NCBI RefSeq assembly: GCF_023283535.1
Contig: NZ_JAKILT010000006.1
Coordinates: forward strand, 62,001-126,000
Direction: 5' to 3'
Source: Shewanella sairae
GTDB lineage: Bacteria; Pseudomonadota; Gammaproteobacteria; Enterobacterales; Shewanellaceae
Length of the DNA stretch: 64,000 bases
The translations under genes were made by a program, and so were the position numbers. The notes under the pieces are model-generated. The model worked only from the letters and a program-made list of their open reading frames with translations. It did not search any database and had not been told where the DNA came from. This document shows positions 8,140 to 18,300 of this stretch, in pieces. Each line of letters opens with the position of its first letter. Within the stretch, counting starts at the first letter, position 1.

Positions 8140-10149
8140 ATGAAAATATTTGTTAACTTACTTTGCGCGCTTGGGCTATTCGCATTAGCCTTGAGCGCCC
8201 ACGCTGAAGATCACCAGCAAAAACAAAGCATCGTCTTTGGTGTTCACTCTAAAACTGCACCACTTGAATGGCGTAACAATGGCGTTGACCAAGGTTTCAA
8301 CCTGGAATTAATGGACCGTATTGGTCAGCTCACTGGCAAACGTATTGTTATCCGTCGCAAGAGCTTTCAGCAGTTATTAGAAGATGTGCATAACCGCGAC
8401 TCGTTGATTGACGTCATTGCGGTGGTGAGCCCAATTACCGTTGACCGAACCTTAAGTCAGTCTGATCCTATTTATGCCACCCACGCCAAAGCCTATACCT
8501 TACAAGGTAAATCTTTTATTAATGGCTGGGCCGATCTAGCGGGCAAGCGTGTCGCCATTAAAAAAGGCGCCTTTGTCGATGTGTATATCTCCGGTAAACA
8601 ACAGAACTTTAAAAGAGTGGATGTCGATCTGTATGAAACCGGCTTTCAGCTTTTAATAAAGGGCGAAGTCGATGTAGTCATTGCCGAAACCTTTGTGGCT
8701 AGACGCTTATTACCCCTATACCCGCCGGTTCGTAGCTCAAGCGACCCGTTGATTTACGGTGCTTTCAACTTTGTTAGCAACTATAAAAATGCGGCGATGA
8801 TGACTCAGATTAACGATGCACTCAGGCAACTCAAACTCTCTGGCGAGTATGACCGTTTAGTCAATAAGTGGTTTGGTACTGGTCGCGAGAAAGTGGACCT
8901 TAATTCAGCGCAAAAGAAAATGCTCTCGCTAGCGATTTTCGTTAGCTTATTGTCGGCAATTGGTATGCTGCTTACCGGCTATATCAGCTTAAGTCTGCGT
9001 AAGCGTTCCAAAGCGCTAAAGGGAGAACTGGCGCAACGTAAAAAAGCTGAACAGGCGATTTCTAAGCTATCAAAACAATTTCAGTCGGTACTCGACGGCA
9101 TCCCTCATGGTGTAACCCTGTTTAACCAAGAGGCGCAGTGCCTTTGGAGCAACGATAACAATAATGATTTACTCAGCAACCCTGATTTCCATTATATCGA
9201 TGGACAAGCCTTTAACCTCACTCAGGCGTTAACGGATGCGTTAGCTGCCAATAAATCACAAACAACCGATATGCAGATTGGGAATAGTTACTGGCAAATG
9301 CAGCTACACCCAATTATCGACCAACAAGTGGTGATACTTTTAGAAGAGACCACCGAGCAGCACAGCTTGCGCCAAGCCAATGATGAAGCCAGCCGTTTAG
9401 CATCACTCGGCGAACTTTCCGCAGGCGTAGCACATGAGATAAATAACCCCACCGGGATTATTATTCACTCGATAGCCTTTATTAACGATGCATTAAGAGA
9501 TCTGTCAGAGGCCAGTAATCATTACCAAAAGCAAAACCCATTTTGGACGATTGCAGGTCTTGCGCCAGATGTAGCAATCAGCGAGCTGGATTTAAGTAGT
9601 CAGTCTATCCATGAAGGTGCCGAGCGCATAAGCCGGATTGTTAACGATCTAAAACGCTACGCTATGCCGAGTCTTACCCACGAATATCAACCTATTTGTG
9701 TTAATGAAGTGGTTGAAGTATCGCTACGCCTGACGGCTAACCAAACCAAGATATTTAATGTTAGCACCGACTTACTTAGCCCAAGTCCAATCGTAATGGG
9801 CGATGCCCAGCAATTGCACCAAGTGCTAATTAACTTAATCCAAAATGCCTGTCATGCCATAAGACAAGATGCCGATTGCTATGAAAGTGGCGAGCATATC
9901 AATATCAAAACCAGTGTTGAAGACGAGCATATCTGCTTGATTGTCAGCGACAAGGGAGCCGGCATGGATCAAGCAACACTGCAAAGAATTACCGAACCCT
10001 TTTTCACGACTCGCCGCTCAAGTGGCGGTACAGGGCTGGGCTTATCAGTATGCAGTCGCATTATTAAAGAGCATAAGGCGGACATGCAGATCACCTCGCG
10101 CTTAGGCATAGGCACAGTGATTAAAATACGCTTTCCACTCACGTATTAA
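8140..10149 (+). CDS. sensor histidine kinase with periplasmic solute-binding (SBP family 3) domain
   Basis: 669 residues. Signal peptide/first helix at 1-22, a periplasmic amino-acid-binding-protein-like domain at about 30-248 (VFGVHSKTAPLEWRNNGVDQ and LAGKRVAIKKGAF), a membrane helix at about 262-286, a linker helix and a PAS-like segment at about 312-400, then the kinase core: H-box SAGVAHEINNPTG with phosphoacceptor His432, N-box INLIQNACHAI, G1 DKGAGMD and G2 GGTGLGLSV. The H-box is of the NtrB/DctB type. It should detect a small solute in the periplasm and phosphorylate the regulator encoded 111 bases downstream. The ligand may be a C4-dicarboxylate or amino acid, given fccA and the DAACS carrier on either side; that is inference. 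Confidence 0.9.
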   Translation: MKIFVNLLCALGLFALALSAHAEDHQQKQSIVFGVHSKTAPLEWRNNGVDQGFNLELMDRIGQLTGKRIVIRRKSFQQLLEDVHNRDSLIDVIAVVSPITVDRTLSQSDPIYATHAKAYTLQGKSFINGWADLAGKRVAIKKGAFVDVYISGKQQNFKRVDVDLYETGFQLLIKGEVDVVIAETFVARRLLPLYPPVRSSSDPLIYGAFNFVSNYKNAAMMTQINDALRQLKLSGEYDRLVNKWFGTGREKVDLNSAQKKMLSLAIFVSLLSAIGMLLTGYISLSLRKRSKALKGELAQRKKAEQAISKLSKQFQSVLDGIPHGVTLFNQEAQCLWSNDNNNDLLSNPDFHYIDGQAFNLTQALTDALAANKSQTTDMQIGNSYWQMQLHPIIDQQVVILLEETTEQHSLRQANDEASRLASLGELSAGVAHEINNPTGIIIHSIAFINDALRDLSEASNHYQKQNPFWTIAGLAPDVAISELDLSSQSIHEGAERISRIVNDLKRYAMPSLTHEYQPICVNEVVEVSLRLTANQTKIFNVSTDLLSPSPIVMGDAQQLHQVLINLIQNACHAIRQDADCYESGEHINIKTSVEDEHICLIVSDKGAGMDQATLQRITEPFFTTRRSSGGTGLGLSVCSRIIKEHKADMQITSRLGIGTVIKIRFPLTY

Positions 10150-10175
10150 ACTGCAGGCTCAATGTAGTCATACCC

Positions 10176-10201
10176 TTGAGCCATGCATTTGAGCCATGTA
10201 T
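10176..10201 (+). repeat. tandem 13-bp repeat between kinase and regulator genes
   Basis: TTGAGCCATGCAT followed immediately by TTGAGCCATGTAT, two 13-bp units differing by one base, in the 111-base gap between the two-component genes. The GAGCC units can pair with GGCTC at about 10156-10160. Function unknown. Confidence 0.6.
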
Positions 10202-10260
10202 TTGAAATAAGAGCCTAACAAGCGCTGAACCGAACAGATATTTAATAGGATTGCCATCAG

Positions 10261-11643
10261 ATGAAACTTGCTCGAAATATTCTCCTAGTCGATGACGAAG
10301 CAACCTGGCTACGTACGCTATCAATTACGCTTAATCGCCTAGTACCGGAAGCGAAAATAGATACCTGTGTTGATAGCCGCCAAGTGATGAGCCGCTTACA
10401 AACTGGCGACTATGCTTTGGTACTGCTGGATTTGACCATGCCGTTTCATTCTGGCGAAGACTTACTGCAGATGATCCGCAGTGAGTTTCCTAAGACTCGG
10501 GTGTTAATTGTTACTGGCGTAAACGAAGTCGACACCGCCGTGCGTTGCATTAAAAACGGCGCTTATGACTACTTTATTAAAACCGATAAAGTTGATGATC
10601 TTGCCCGCATCGTGCGCCGTGCTTTAGAAGTTGTCGGACTTGAGCGCAACTACTTACGCATTAAAGAAAGCTTTTTAAGTCGCACACTCAATCGCCCAGA
10701 AGTGTTCAATAATATCCTCACCTGCGAGCCGGCACTGCTAGATCAATTTAGATACTTAGAAGCAGTAGCATTAAGCCCAGAACCTATTTTAATTCAAGGC
10801 GAAAGCGGTACAGGTAAAGATGAGTTTGCTAAGTCTTGTCATCAACTGATTTGCCCTGACGCGCCGTTTATTAACGTCAATTTAGCAGGTATTAGCACTT
10901 CTGCTTTTGAGCTGCAGCTATTTGGTCAGCTACACACCGATGAGGACGGCAAAGTTAATGCTCAGGCAGGCGTACTGCATCAAGTGCAGTCGGGCTTATT
11001 GTATTTAAATGAGATTGGTGACTTGCCTATTGAAGCGCAAGCTCGACTTGTGGATGTGATTGAGCACAAACAATATTACCCCGTAGGCAGTGATAGAGCC
11101 TACCCGGTATTGTGTAAAATTATCACCTCGACCCAACATGATCTATTAGCACTGAATCAAGCTGCCAAATTTAGAAGTGACCTCTTATATCGCCTGCGCT
11201 CACACACCATCAAGCTGCCACCGCTTAAACAGCGTAAGCTTGATCTGTCGATGCTGATTAATCACTTTATTACCTTAGCTGCCAAAGAGATGGGCTTATC
11301 TGAGCCACAGCAGCCTAGCTCACTCGCGCAGCAATTATCTGAATATGAGTTCCCGGGCAACTTGCATGAGTTAAAAGGTATGGTGTTTGACGCGGTAAGC
11401 CGCAGTGATGGCATCGCGCTGAATATCACGCCATTTATGGAAGCGATAAACCAGAGTAAGTCGAATGTTAGCAGCGACAATGACCAGATCATTTTCCCTA
11501 AGAACCTGCCGACATTGGCGCAGATGAGTGATGCGCTTATTCAAGAAGCAATGAACCGCACCGCCAATAGCCAAACTGCGGCGGCGCAGATGCTAGGTAT
11601 AAGTCAAAGCGCATTAAGCCGTCGCATCACTAAAGACAAATAA
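10261..11643 (+). CDS. NtrC/DctD-family response regulator with degenerate sigma-54 interaction motif
   Basis: 460 residues. Receiver domain 1-120 with Asp11-Asp12, phosphoacceptor Asp57 (LLDLTMP), Thr85 and Lys107 all present. AAA+ domain from about 150: Walker A GESGTGKD (180-187) and Walker B LLYLNEIGD (246-254), where the usual Asp is Asn250. The GAFTGA loop that contacts sigma-54 is missing: the segment after LFG reads QLHTDEDGKV. A Fis-type helix-turn-helix closes the protein (AAQMLGISQSALSRR). It therefore probably binds DNA in response to phosphorylation but is unlikely to open sigma-54 promoters, resembling TyrR-like regulators of sigma-70 promoters. Partner of the kinase upstream; likely ligand of the twin palindromes at 7922-7969. 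Confidence 0.88.
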   Translation: MKLARNILLVDDEATWLRTLSITLNRLVPEAKIDTCVDSRQVMSRLQTGDYALVLLDLTMPFHSGEDLLQMIRSEFPKTRVLIVTGVNEVDTAVRCIKNGAYDYFIKTDKVDDLARIVRRALEVVGLERNYLRIKESFLSRTLNRPEVFNNILTCEPALLDQFRYLEAVALSPEPILIQGESGTGKDEFAKSCHQLICPDAPFINVNLAGISTSAFELQLFGQLHTDEDGKVNAQAGVLHQVQSGLLYLNEIGDLPIEAQARLVDVIEHKQYYPVGSDRAYPVLCKIITSTQHDLLALNQAAKFRSDLLYRLRSHTIKLPPLKQRKLDLSMLINHFITLAAKEMGLSEPQQPSSLAQQLSEYEFPGNLHELKGMVFDAVSRSDGIALNITPFMEAINQSKSNVSSDNDQIIFPKNLPTLAQMSDALIQEAMNRTANSQTAAAQMLGISQSALSRRITKDK

Positions 11644-11661
11644 ACTCTTTGTCCCGAAAAC

Positions 11662-11690
11662 AAAAATGCCAGCATGATGCTGGCATTTTT
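11662..11690. terminator. bidirectional terminator between response regulator and DAACS symporter genes
   Basis: Perfect stem AAATGCCAGCA/TGCTGGCATTT with a TGA loop, flanked by A and T runs, so it can serve both convergent genes. Confidence 0.9.
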
Positions 11691-11708
11691 ATTGGTTTTA
11701 TTAAGCGG

Positions 11709-12959
11709 TTAAGCTTCAGCGGTTGCTAGCTTTGCGTCACTCGACTTTTCTGTTTCATCAACAATTGTCAGTACTGCAGTGTCACCCACTACGTTACATG
11801 AAGTCAGTACCATATCGATTAGACGATCTAGCGCCGCCACAATCGCAAATGCTTCAACAGGTAGACCCATCTGATGGATTAGCACGCCAATCATCACCAT
11901 GCCGCCACCCGGTACGCCACCAGCGCCAACTGATAGTAAGAAGATGCTGAACATCAAGGCGGGTAGCTGTTCCATTGTGATTGGTGCCCCAAACGCATTC
12001 GCCACAAAGAAAATCGCAATCGTGATGTAAATCGATACGCCGCCCATATTCATGGTCGCGCCAAGTGGCACACCAAAACCAGCCACAGAACGATTAACCC
12101 CAAGCTTCTCAGTTAAGGTGCGCATGGTCACTGGAATGGTTGCATTCGAGCTTGCAGTCGATAGCGAGAACAGGATTTGCTCACGGGTCTTAGCGCGAAA
12201 TTCTTTCGCCGACACTTGAGTAAACATGCCTACCGCAAATGGATAAACCACAAAAATCCATAGTAATAATAAGCCTAGGATTAACGCTAGGTATTCCACC
12301 ACGCTGCCAAAGATTGCCGCTTCTAATGTAGCACCTAGCTTAAGCATAAGCGCAAATACACCAATCGGTGCTAGCTGCATCACAACGCTAATCAGCTTCA
12401 TCATGATCTTGTTAGCAACTTGGAAGCCGTTAACTGCACTTTGCGCTGTCTCACCTAAGGATTTAATCACACCGCCAAGCAATAGCGCCATAAAGATAAC
12501 TTGTAGCATGTTACCCGAGCTAAATGCTGCAATTGGGTTGCTTGGCACTATGCTCACCACAAGTTCGACTAAGTTAGGCAGTTCAGTGGCTACGATATCG
12601 ACGCCGCCATTACTCGACATATCAACGCCTTTACCCGGTGCCAGCAGTAACGCCACGCCTAGTGCCGCAAAAATAGCGACTAAGGTATTGATGATATAAA
12701 AACCAAATGTTTTGCCGCCCAGACGACCAAAGCTGTTGAGATCTTTCAGCTCGCACACGCCGCAGACGATACTGACGAAAACTAATGGCACTACCAGCAT
12801 CATGATCATATTAACAAACATGGTGCCTGCGCCAGAGGCTAGGTCAACGATGGTGCCAGAAAATAAGCTGATGTCAGCGAGGAAGTATTGAATGATTGAG
12901 CCAAAGATTAGCCCTGAAAACAGACCAATAAAGATCCGTGTAGAAAGTGATTTTTTCAT
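11709..12959 (-). CDS. dicarboxylate/amino acid:cation symporter (DAACS family)
   Basis: 416 residues, polytopic inner-membrane protein. Family hallmarks are visible: the Ser-rich re-entrant loop SLSTASSNATIP, the TM7 stretch ATMNMGGVS in place of the more usual NMDGT, and the C-terminal helix DRLIDMVLTSCNVVGDTA holding the substrate- and cation-binding Asp and Asn residues. These proteins bring in C4-dicarboxylates, glutamate/aspartate or neutral amino acids with Na+ or H+. The NMGGV variant and the lack of a close match to DctA leave the substrate open. It is convergent with the two-component genes and shares their terminator, which makes it a reasonable but unproven target of that system. 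Confidence 0.88.
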   Translation of the reverse strand: MKKSLSTRIFIGLFSGLIFGSIIQYFLADISLFSGTIVDLASGAGTMFVNMIMMLVVPLVFVSIVCGVCELKDLNSFGRLGGKTFGFYIINTLVAIFAALGVALLLAPGKGVDMSSNGGVDIVATELPNLVELVVSIVPSNPIAAFSSGNMLQVIFMALLLGGVIKSLGETAQSAVNGFQVANKIMMKLISVVMQLAPIGVFALMLKLGATLEAAIFGSVVEYLALILGLLLLWIFVVYPFAVGMFTQVSAKEFRAKTREQILFSLSTASSNATIPVTMRTLTEKLGVNRSVAGFGVPLGATMNMGGVSIYITIAIFFVANAFGAPITMEQLPALMFSIFLLSVGAGGVPGGGMVMIGVLIHQMGLPVEAFAIVAALDRLIDMVLTSCNVVGDTAVLTIVDETEKSSDAKLATAEA

Positions 12960-13471
12960 TTGCTTGCCTTATGAGACATGTCTTAGCGCACGCCTTCTAT
13001 TGCCTTCAATGTTGATGAAAACTTGATTTCCATCTCGTTGTGGCAGGGATAGTGAAACATGCTGGCAAAAATTACAATGAAAAATGGATAATTAGTTTTT
13101 GAAACAGCTGTGTAACCAAGCTAAAAAGCTAGAGCCAAGCCTTTGAAAAACAGTGAGATAACCAAAACCATAACAAGTCAGACTTAGGAACAACTTTTAC
13201 AACGACAACAAAATAGCAGCATTTTAACCACAGAAACTTAAAAATCAGATAGTTTAAAACGCTAAACAGAAAGGACTTTTGAATATTTAACACTACCCAA
13301 ATATTGCAAAAGTTAGATCAAACACTACCACAGCTAAAAACCACCGATTAATGCTCATAAAAAAAGCACCTTCAAACAGGTGCTTTTTTAGTCACATTTT
13401 CGAGAGACAATACCTAGTAACCGTTTCTCTTCATGCTCTAGTTATTGCTTGTCGCCATAAAAAGTAAAGCG
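12960..13471. other. intergenic region upstream of the DAACS symporter
   Basis: 512 bases without a gene. It holds the promoter of the leftward symporter and, at 13358-13390, the terminator of the leftward three-gene operon. A 10-bp palindrome AGACATGTCT lies at 12974-12983 just ahead of the symporter start; significance unknown. Confidence 0.5.
13358..13390 (-). terminator. terminator of the Muk/Mks-like operon
   Basis: Stem AAAAAAGCACCT/AGGTGCTTTTTT with a TCAAAC loop, about 80 bases beyond the stop at 13472. Symmetrical A/T flanks make it potentially bidirectional, but only leftward transcription needs it. Confidence 0.85.
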
Positions 13472-14692
13472 TTATGCCAACCACAGCTCGACATCTTTAA
13501 TGATAAAGTTACCAGTATAGACAGGGTCAGACTCACCGATATGCTCCAGCTCAAAGTAACTACGATGCTCTTCAGGCAAGCCTTCATAGCCACAAATCAC
13601 CTGATACAACCAAGATTCTCTGTCCCAAGCTAGTTCATGCTCATCCAGATAATCCAGCGCTGACTGACTCTTACCCGAGTCAATCACTGCGCAGAAATAA
13701 CCATCTACCGCCAACTTGAGCGGGTTATCTGGAATATCGAAGTCTTCAGCTTGCGTGAGATCCACCGATACATCTTGCTCGCGCACCGCACTCACATCAT
13801 GTAAACGGTCGATGCGTTTAATATTAGAGACAATCTCAAACAGCTCAGGCTCTAAACTATGATTGCTTACGTCCACCGCCGCAGGCGCCAACAGCGGCTC
13901 GGCAATATTAAACAATGCTGGTAACTGCTTATGGCTAACGTGATCGGCAGGCTTATAATCTGGATGCAAGTCGGTGTATAACAACCAACCTTTAAGCAAA
14001 CGGGTACGGCCACGAATTTGACGGAAACGACCCAGTAGCTCAAGTAAGCGCGCCTGCACCACACTGAGCTCTTGAGTACAGTCACTCAAGGTTTCTTGCA
14101 GTGTTGTCACCAGCAGCTTTCTTAGCTCACGGGTGTCGCCGGCAATTTCACCGAGTTCGCTAAACTGGAACATCTCAAGGCCGTTTAGCAGCTCTGACAC
14201 TTGGCTCTGAGCTAACTCGTTTTCACGAATTTTAGCGTTGATGCTACCCACATAACCAAACTCATTGTTAATGCGGCTCCACAACACACGAATCGAGTAA
14301 CGTAAGCCATCGGCGAAACTATAAACGTGCTCGCTTAAATCGGCAAGGTAAGCTTCTGATGCACTGAAATCGACGTTGTGGCGCGCCTCTTTATAGTGAT
14401 CCGCTAAGGTCTTAATCGTCGCCAGTGACGAGCCCACATTAGAGTCAATTTGACGATTACGCTCATCGCTTAACGCTTCTTCCAGCAAGGCACGCACTGA
14501 ACGCTTAAGGCGCAGCTCCTGCTCTGGCTCTGGTCGCCACAGAATATCGCTCTTTTGCAGCTTATCGATGGCTTGAGCATTAGTCTCATCGATAGAAACT
14601 GAGCCGGACAAATACACGTCCATCACCAGCTCAGCATGACGCCCTAACTGCTTGAGCAGCTTAACGCCTGCTTGATGCAAGTTACTGCTCAT
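13472..14692 (-). CDS. putative kleisin-like subunit (MukF/MksF-like) of a condensin-type complex
   Basis: 406 residues, mostly acidic and helical, with no membrane segment. It follows the MukE-like gene by one base and ends the operon. Position, size and helical character suggest the kleisin/MukF-type subunit that bridges SMC heads, but I see no diagnostic motif. The N-terminal part (HQAGVKLLKQLGRHAELVMD) looks winged-helix-like. The middle (about 150-230) is amphipathic helix, as expected for the MukE/SMC-neck-binding segment. The C-terminus is a mixed domain ending FIIKDVELWLA. The assignment rests on operon context with the SMC-like ATPase and the small wHTH protein. Alternative: a conserved hypothetical protein of a related ATPase system. 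Confidence 0.55.
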   Translation of the reverse strand: MSSNLHQAGVKLLKQLGRHAELVMDVYLSGSVSIDETNAQAIDKLQKSDILWRPEPEQELRLKRSVRALLEEALSDERNRQIDSNVGSSLATIKTLADHYKEARHNVDFSASEAYLADLSEHVYSFADGLRYSIRVLWSRINNEFGYVGSINAKIRENELAQSQVSELLNGLEMFQFSELGEIAGDTRELRKLLVTTLQETLSDCTQELSVVQARLLELLGRFRQIRGRTRLLKGWLLYTDLHPDYKPADHVSHKQLPALFNIAEPLLAPAAVDVSNHSLEPELFEIVSNIKRIDRLHDVSAVREQDVSVDLTQAEDFDIPDNPLKLAVDGYFCAVIDSGKSQSALDYLDEHELAWDRESWLYQVICGYEGLPEEHRSYFELEHIGESDPVYTGNFIIKDVELWLA

Positions 14693-14693
14693 A

Positions 14694-15347
14694 TTAGATC
14701 AAATCCCTTTGGGTAGCGGTTTCTGCTTGGGCTTCAAGGCTCAGACCTTCGGTTTCATCGATAAAGCGGATCACTTCATACAAGTAATCGAGCTTACCAG
14801 TAGCAATATAGATCTGCTTTTCGCTGTTAGGACGGGTTAAATAACCCAGCTCAACTAGACGCTTAAACACCAACTTAATTTGCGCGTCGACGTTAGTACT
14901 GGTTGAGCCAAATAAGCGGTAGTGGCTAATCTTGGCTAGCTGCTCACGGAACGCTGGCGTGTCTTCAATACGGGTTTGCAGCTCAGTTAAGCGCACCGCA
15001 ACACCTTCAGACAATGGTGCATCTTGGCCGCTGCCCTCTTGCACCAACACTAACCATTCCACCAGCGGGATAAGTGCATTACAGATATCTTTAAACTGCG
15101 ATGAAATGACCTTACGCTCACTATCGCCTAACTGCTGATAACCGCAGAAAAACACTTCGCCTTCACCAGCTGAGCCAATGGTGCGATTGATCTGATTTAA
15201 ATACTGCTCAACATGCTCACGGGTCGATGGGCTTTTCAGTGCGCGCCAGCCGTCTTCATCAGTGGTGCGGCAGATAAACTGCCCTTTCAACAAACGCTCA
15301 ATTAGCGCGCTAGTCCCTACGATGGCGGTTTCGGTTACTTGGCTCAT
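14694..15347 (-). CDS. putative MukE/MksE-like (wHTH) subunit of a condensin-type complex
   Basis: 217 residues. No signal peptide or membrane segments. The N-terminus (TSALIERLLKGQFICRTTDEDGWRAL) and the C-terminal half (ISHYRLFGSTSTNVDAQIKLVFKRLVELGYLTRP) look like winged-helix units, and the size is that of MukE/MksE/JetB proteins. Its ATG overlaps the stop of the SMC-like gene by one base (TAATG) and its stop is one base from the next start, so the three are tightly coupled. Inferred role: dimeric accessory subunit binding the kleisin and the ATPase. Family assignment is by context and fold impression, not by a signature residue. Confidence 0.6.
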   Translation of the reverse strand: MSQVTETAIVGTSALIERLLKGQFICRTTDEDGWRALKSPSTREHVEQYLNQINRTIGSAGEGEVFFCGYQQLGDSERKVISSQFKDICNALIPLVEWLVLVQEGSGQDAPLSEGVAVRLTELQTRIEDTPAFREQLAKISHYRLFGSTSTNVDAQIKLVFKRLVELGYLTRPNSEKQIYIATGKLDYLYEVIRFIDETEGLSLEAQAETATQRDLI

Positions 15348-18300
15348 TACACGGCCTCCTGAGTACGACGCTGATTAAGTTTATCGGCGATAGGATTAAC
15401 TTGAGGCTTAACCACCTGTAGTTTCTTGGTTTGTTTGTTGATGATGTAACGGTTAGCAAACAGGTTGAGTACTTCAGATTCTGGGTTCGGGAACGCGCCC
15501 AGTACTGAGATATTGTTGTTTTCACAGGCATCAAAAATCTTCTTCACGTTACCGTGATGCAAGGTGCCTAGCTCATCAATCGGCCAGTGAATGGTGACGT
15601 CAGCGCGGCCACGCAGTAAACGGGTAAACGCCAGTAGGAACTTACATAAGATCAAGTAAGCCATACCATGACTCGATGACTCATTAAGCTGTCTATCAGT
15701 GCGAATAACTAGGTCACTGTTACCTTCTTTAAGGCGCAGCTCAATCTCCAGCAGTTTGGCAATACCACCAGACAATGCAGCGCGGCCGATAATATCTAAT
15801 GCACGGCGCATACTGTTGGTGTAATCCTCACCCGGCAGATCGTTAAAACCATCGGCTTTCCAACGCTTAAAGGCTTTTACAAACTGCTCAAGCTCAGGCC
15901 AGAACTCAAGCTCACTAATGCGCGAGCGAATTTTAACCGCTGATTCAGACACACCATCAAGGAACAACTCTTCACCCACTTCACGGGTAATGCGCGCACT
16001 TTGCGAGGCGATGCGGCGGTCGATATCGGCCAGTACATCGTAGAAGGCAGTTAAGTCGACACCGAAAATACGCCCCTGCTCACGCAGCGCCATAATCGAT
16101 TGCGGCACCATCACGTTAAGCAGCTGCTCAAGTTGTGGCACTAACTTGCGGTAATCTATGATGCGAATGCCTTTGTCGTTTACAAAACTTGATTCCTCAC
16201 GGGCACGTTCCCAAGTTTCAGACAGACCTGAACCTGATTTGCTGGCTATGACTGAGTCAAAATGCTCAACATATTGCTTTACCGAGCCCATCATTGAATC
16301 ACGCTTTAATAGCTGGTCTTCACCTTGACGCAAACGCTCAGACAAGCTGCCCTGTGCGTCATCATTATTTGGTGGTAACTTAAGCTCACTCAGTTTACGC
16401 ATCACACTGCGTAGCTTAGTTAAGTTCTCAGACGCTTCAATTTGCACCGCATCAGATTGCTTACGCTCACCATCAAGCTCGTTACGCTTAGCTTTAACTT
16501 CGTTAGCTTTACTCTTAAGCTGCTGCTCTAGATCTAGACTGGCGTGTTTAACCTTACTCAGCTCAGATTGCAGCTTAGGCTTACGCTTAAGCCAAGTATG
16601 TTGATACCAGTCTTCATAACGTAGCACTTCGCTGCGGCGCTGCTCAGCCTTGCTGATATTACTCTCTAAGGTGCGAATATCGGCTTTAAGGGCAACGATT
16701 TTCGCTTCGTCGACCCCGCGAGACTTAAGCTCGTTTTTGTACCACTGCTCACAGGCTTTTTGCTCGCTTGCGGCGTGGTCACGGCGGTTTTGAATATTGG
16801 CTTTGACTTGGCCAAGTTGGTTGTCTAACGCGCCAACCACTTCTTGCCAGTAAGCATTCTTCTCCATGCGCGCTTCTAGCGCTTGCTCTCTTTGCTCTTC
16901 AAGCCACTCTTGCTGCTGCGCTTGTAGCTGCTTGATATCGCTATCAATACGCGCCAATTGCTTTTGCGACGCTGCTTTGCGCTCGTTCAGCGCTTGGTTA
17001 ATCTTTTCTTGCTCGGCGCGCTTGTCATCAAATAAGCGGCGTAAGTCGTCACGGCTATTCTTGTAAGCGGTGCGGGCAAAGGTCAGCTCACGCAGTAGGT
17101 TATCTAGCTCAGTATTGCTAGCAACTAAGATATCTTCCGCTTCGGCTTGTAGCTCTTTGGCGCTAGCCAGTGCCTCTTCAGCGGCAGCATGTTTAACTCT
17201 TAGCTCTTGCTCAGAGGCGGCATACTCAGGGGCATCGATGGCTTTTAGGTCCAGTGCGATACCGTATAATGCCTCGATGTTTTCACTGCTAATGCTTGGG
17301 TGTAGATCACTGCGGTGCAGCAGTTCTGAGTTAATCACCTTGCCTAAGGTATTTTCCCAGCCGTTGGCTTCTTTCCGTAAAAACTCCAGTAAGGTATGCG
17401 ACTGCGGGAACAAGATATGCTGCAGCTCTTCAAGCTCACTTTGACGCTCAGTTACCCGAATCCCCGCAACACGCAGGCTCTCATTTGCTTGGTCGCGCTT
17501 AGCTCTAAGCTTGCGCTCTTCGCTGGTTAATCGGTCCACCTTGGCGTTACAGGCTTCTTGGTCTTCGTCAGCACGAGATATACGCTCATCAAATACCGCT
17601 AACGCTAGCTTTTCGTCTTCAGAGTAAGTCACGCTGTCGACACGGACTTTAAGCTCGGCGGCATTCACTTTTAGCTGGTAGGCTTGCTCACTAAACTGAG
17701 CTTGACCTTTTTCAGTCGATTCACGCCACTGTTGCTCAAGTTCAGCCAGCTCACTGCGGCCGACTTCTCTTTGCTTGTCGCGTGATTCACGCAGGCTATC
17801 TTGCTCTTGATGCAGGTTTTCTAGCTCACGGTTTAGGCCTTCGCCAATCTTGCTGCGGCGGGCGTTATAAGCCGCCTCAATATCTTGATGCTTTTCGGTT
17901 TGCAGCTTATGGCGCTCGCTTAGGTTCTCTAAACTGCCACGCCAGCTTGGTAGCTGCTCTAAATCTAATTTGGCTTGCTCAATATCGGCATCTTGAAAGT
18001 TAGCATGCTGATCTTCAATCGAGTCCAATTCATGCTCGCACTTAGCCACGTCACCTTTAGCGGCAGACAAGTCTAGGTTAAGCTCGTCGCGCTGCTCTTT
18101 CCACTCTTCATCGAGTTGACGCAGTTTGGCATTTAGCGCTTTAGACAGGTCTTGATGGTGCTCTTGACGCTCGATTTCGGTAGTTTCATCTTTACTGTAA
18201 CCACGGCGCAAACTTGCCAAACGCTGCTCGGTACTAAGTAGTTGGTTAAACTCTTGCTCAAGCTTTTCGAACTCTGGACGAATTTGCTCAAAGCCTTGGA

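Noticed and set aside
16866..17444. Plus-strand frames of 66 and 124 codons inside the SMC-like gene
   Set aside because: Ser/Ala/Leu/Cys-rich antisense shadows of the coiled-coil region; no ribosome site or family.
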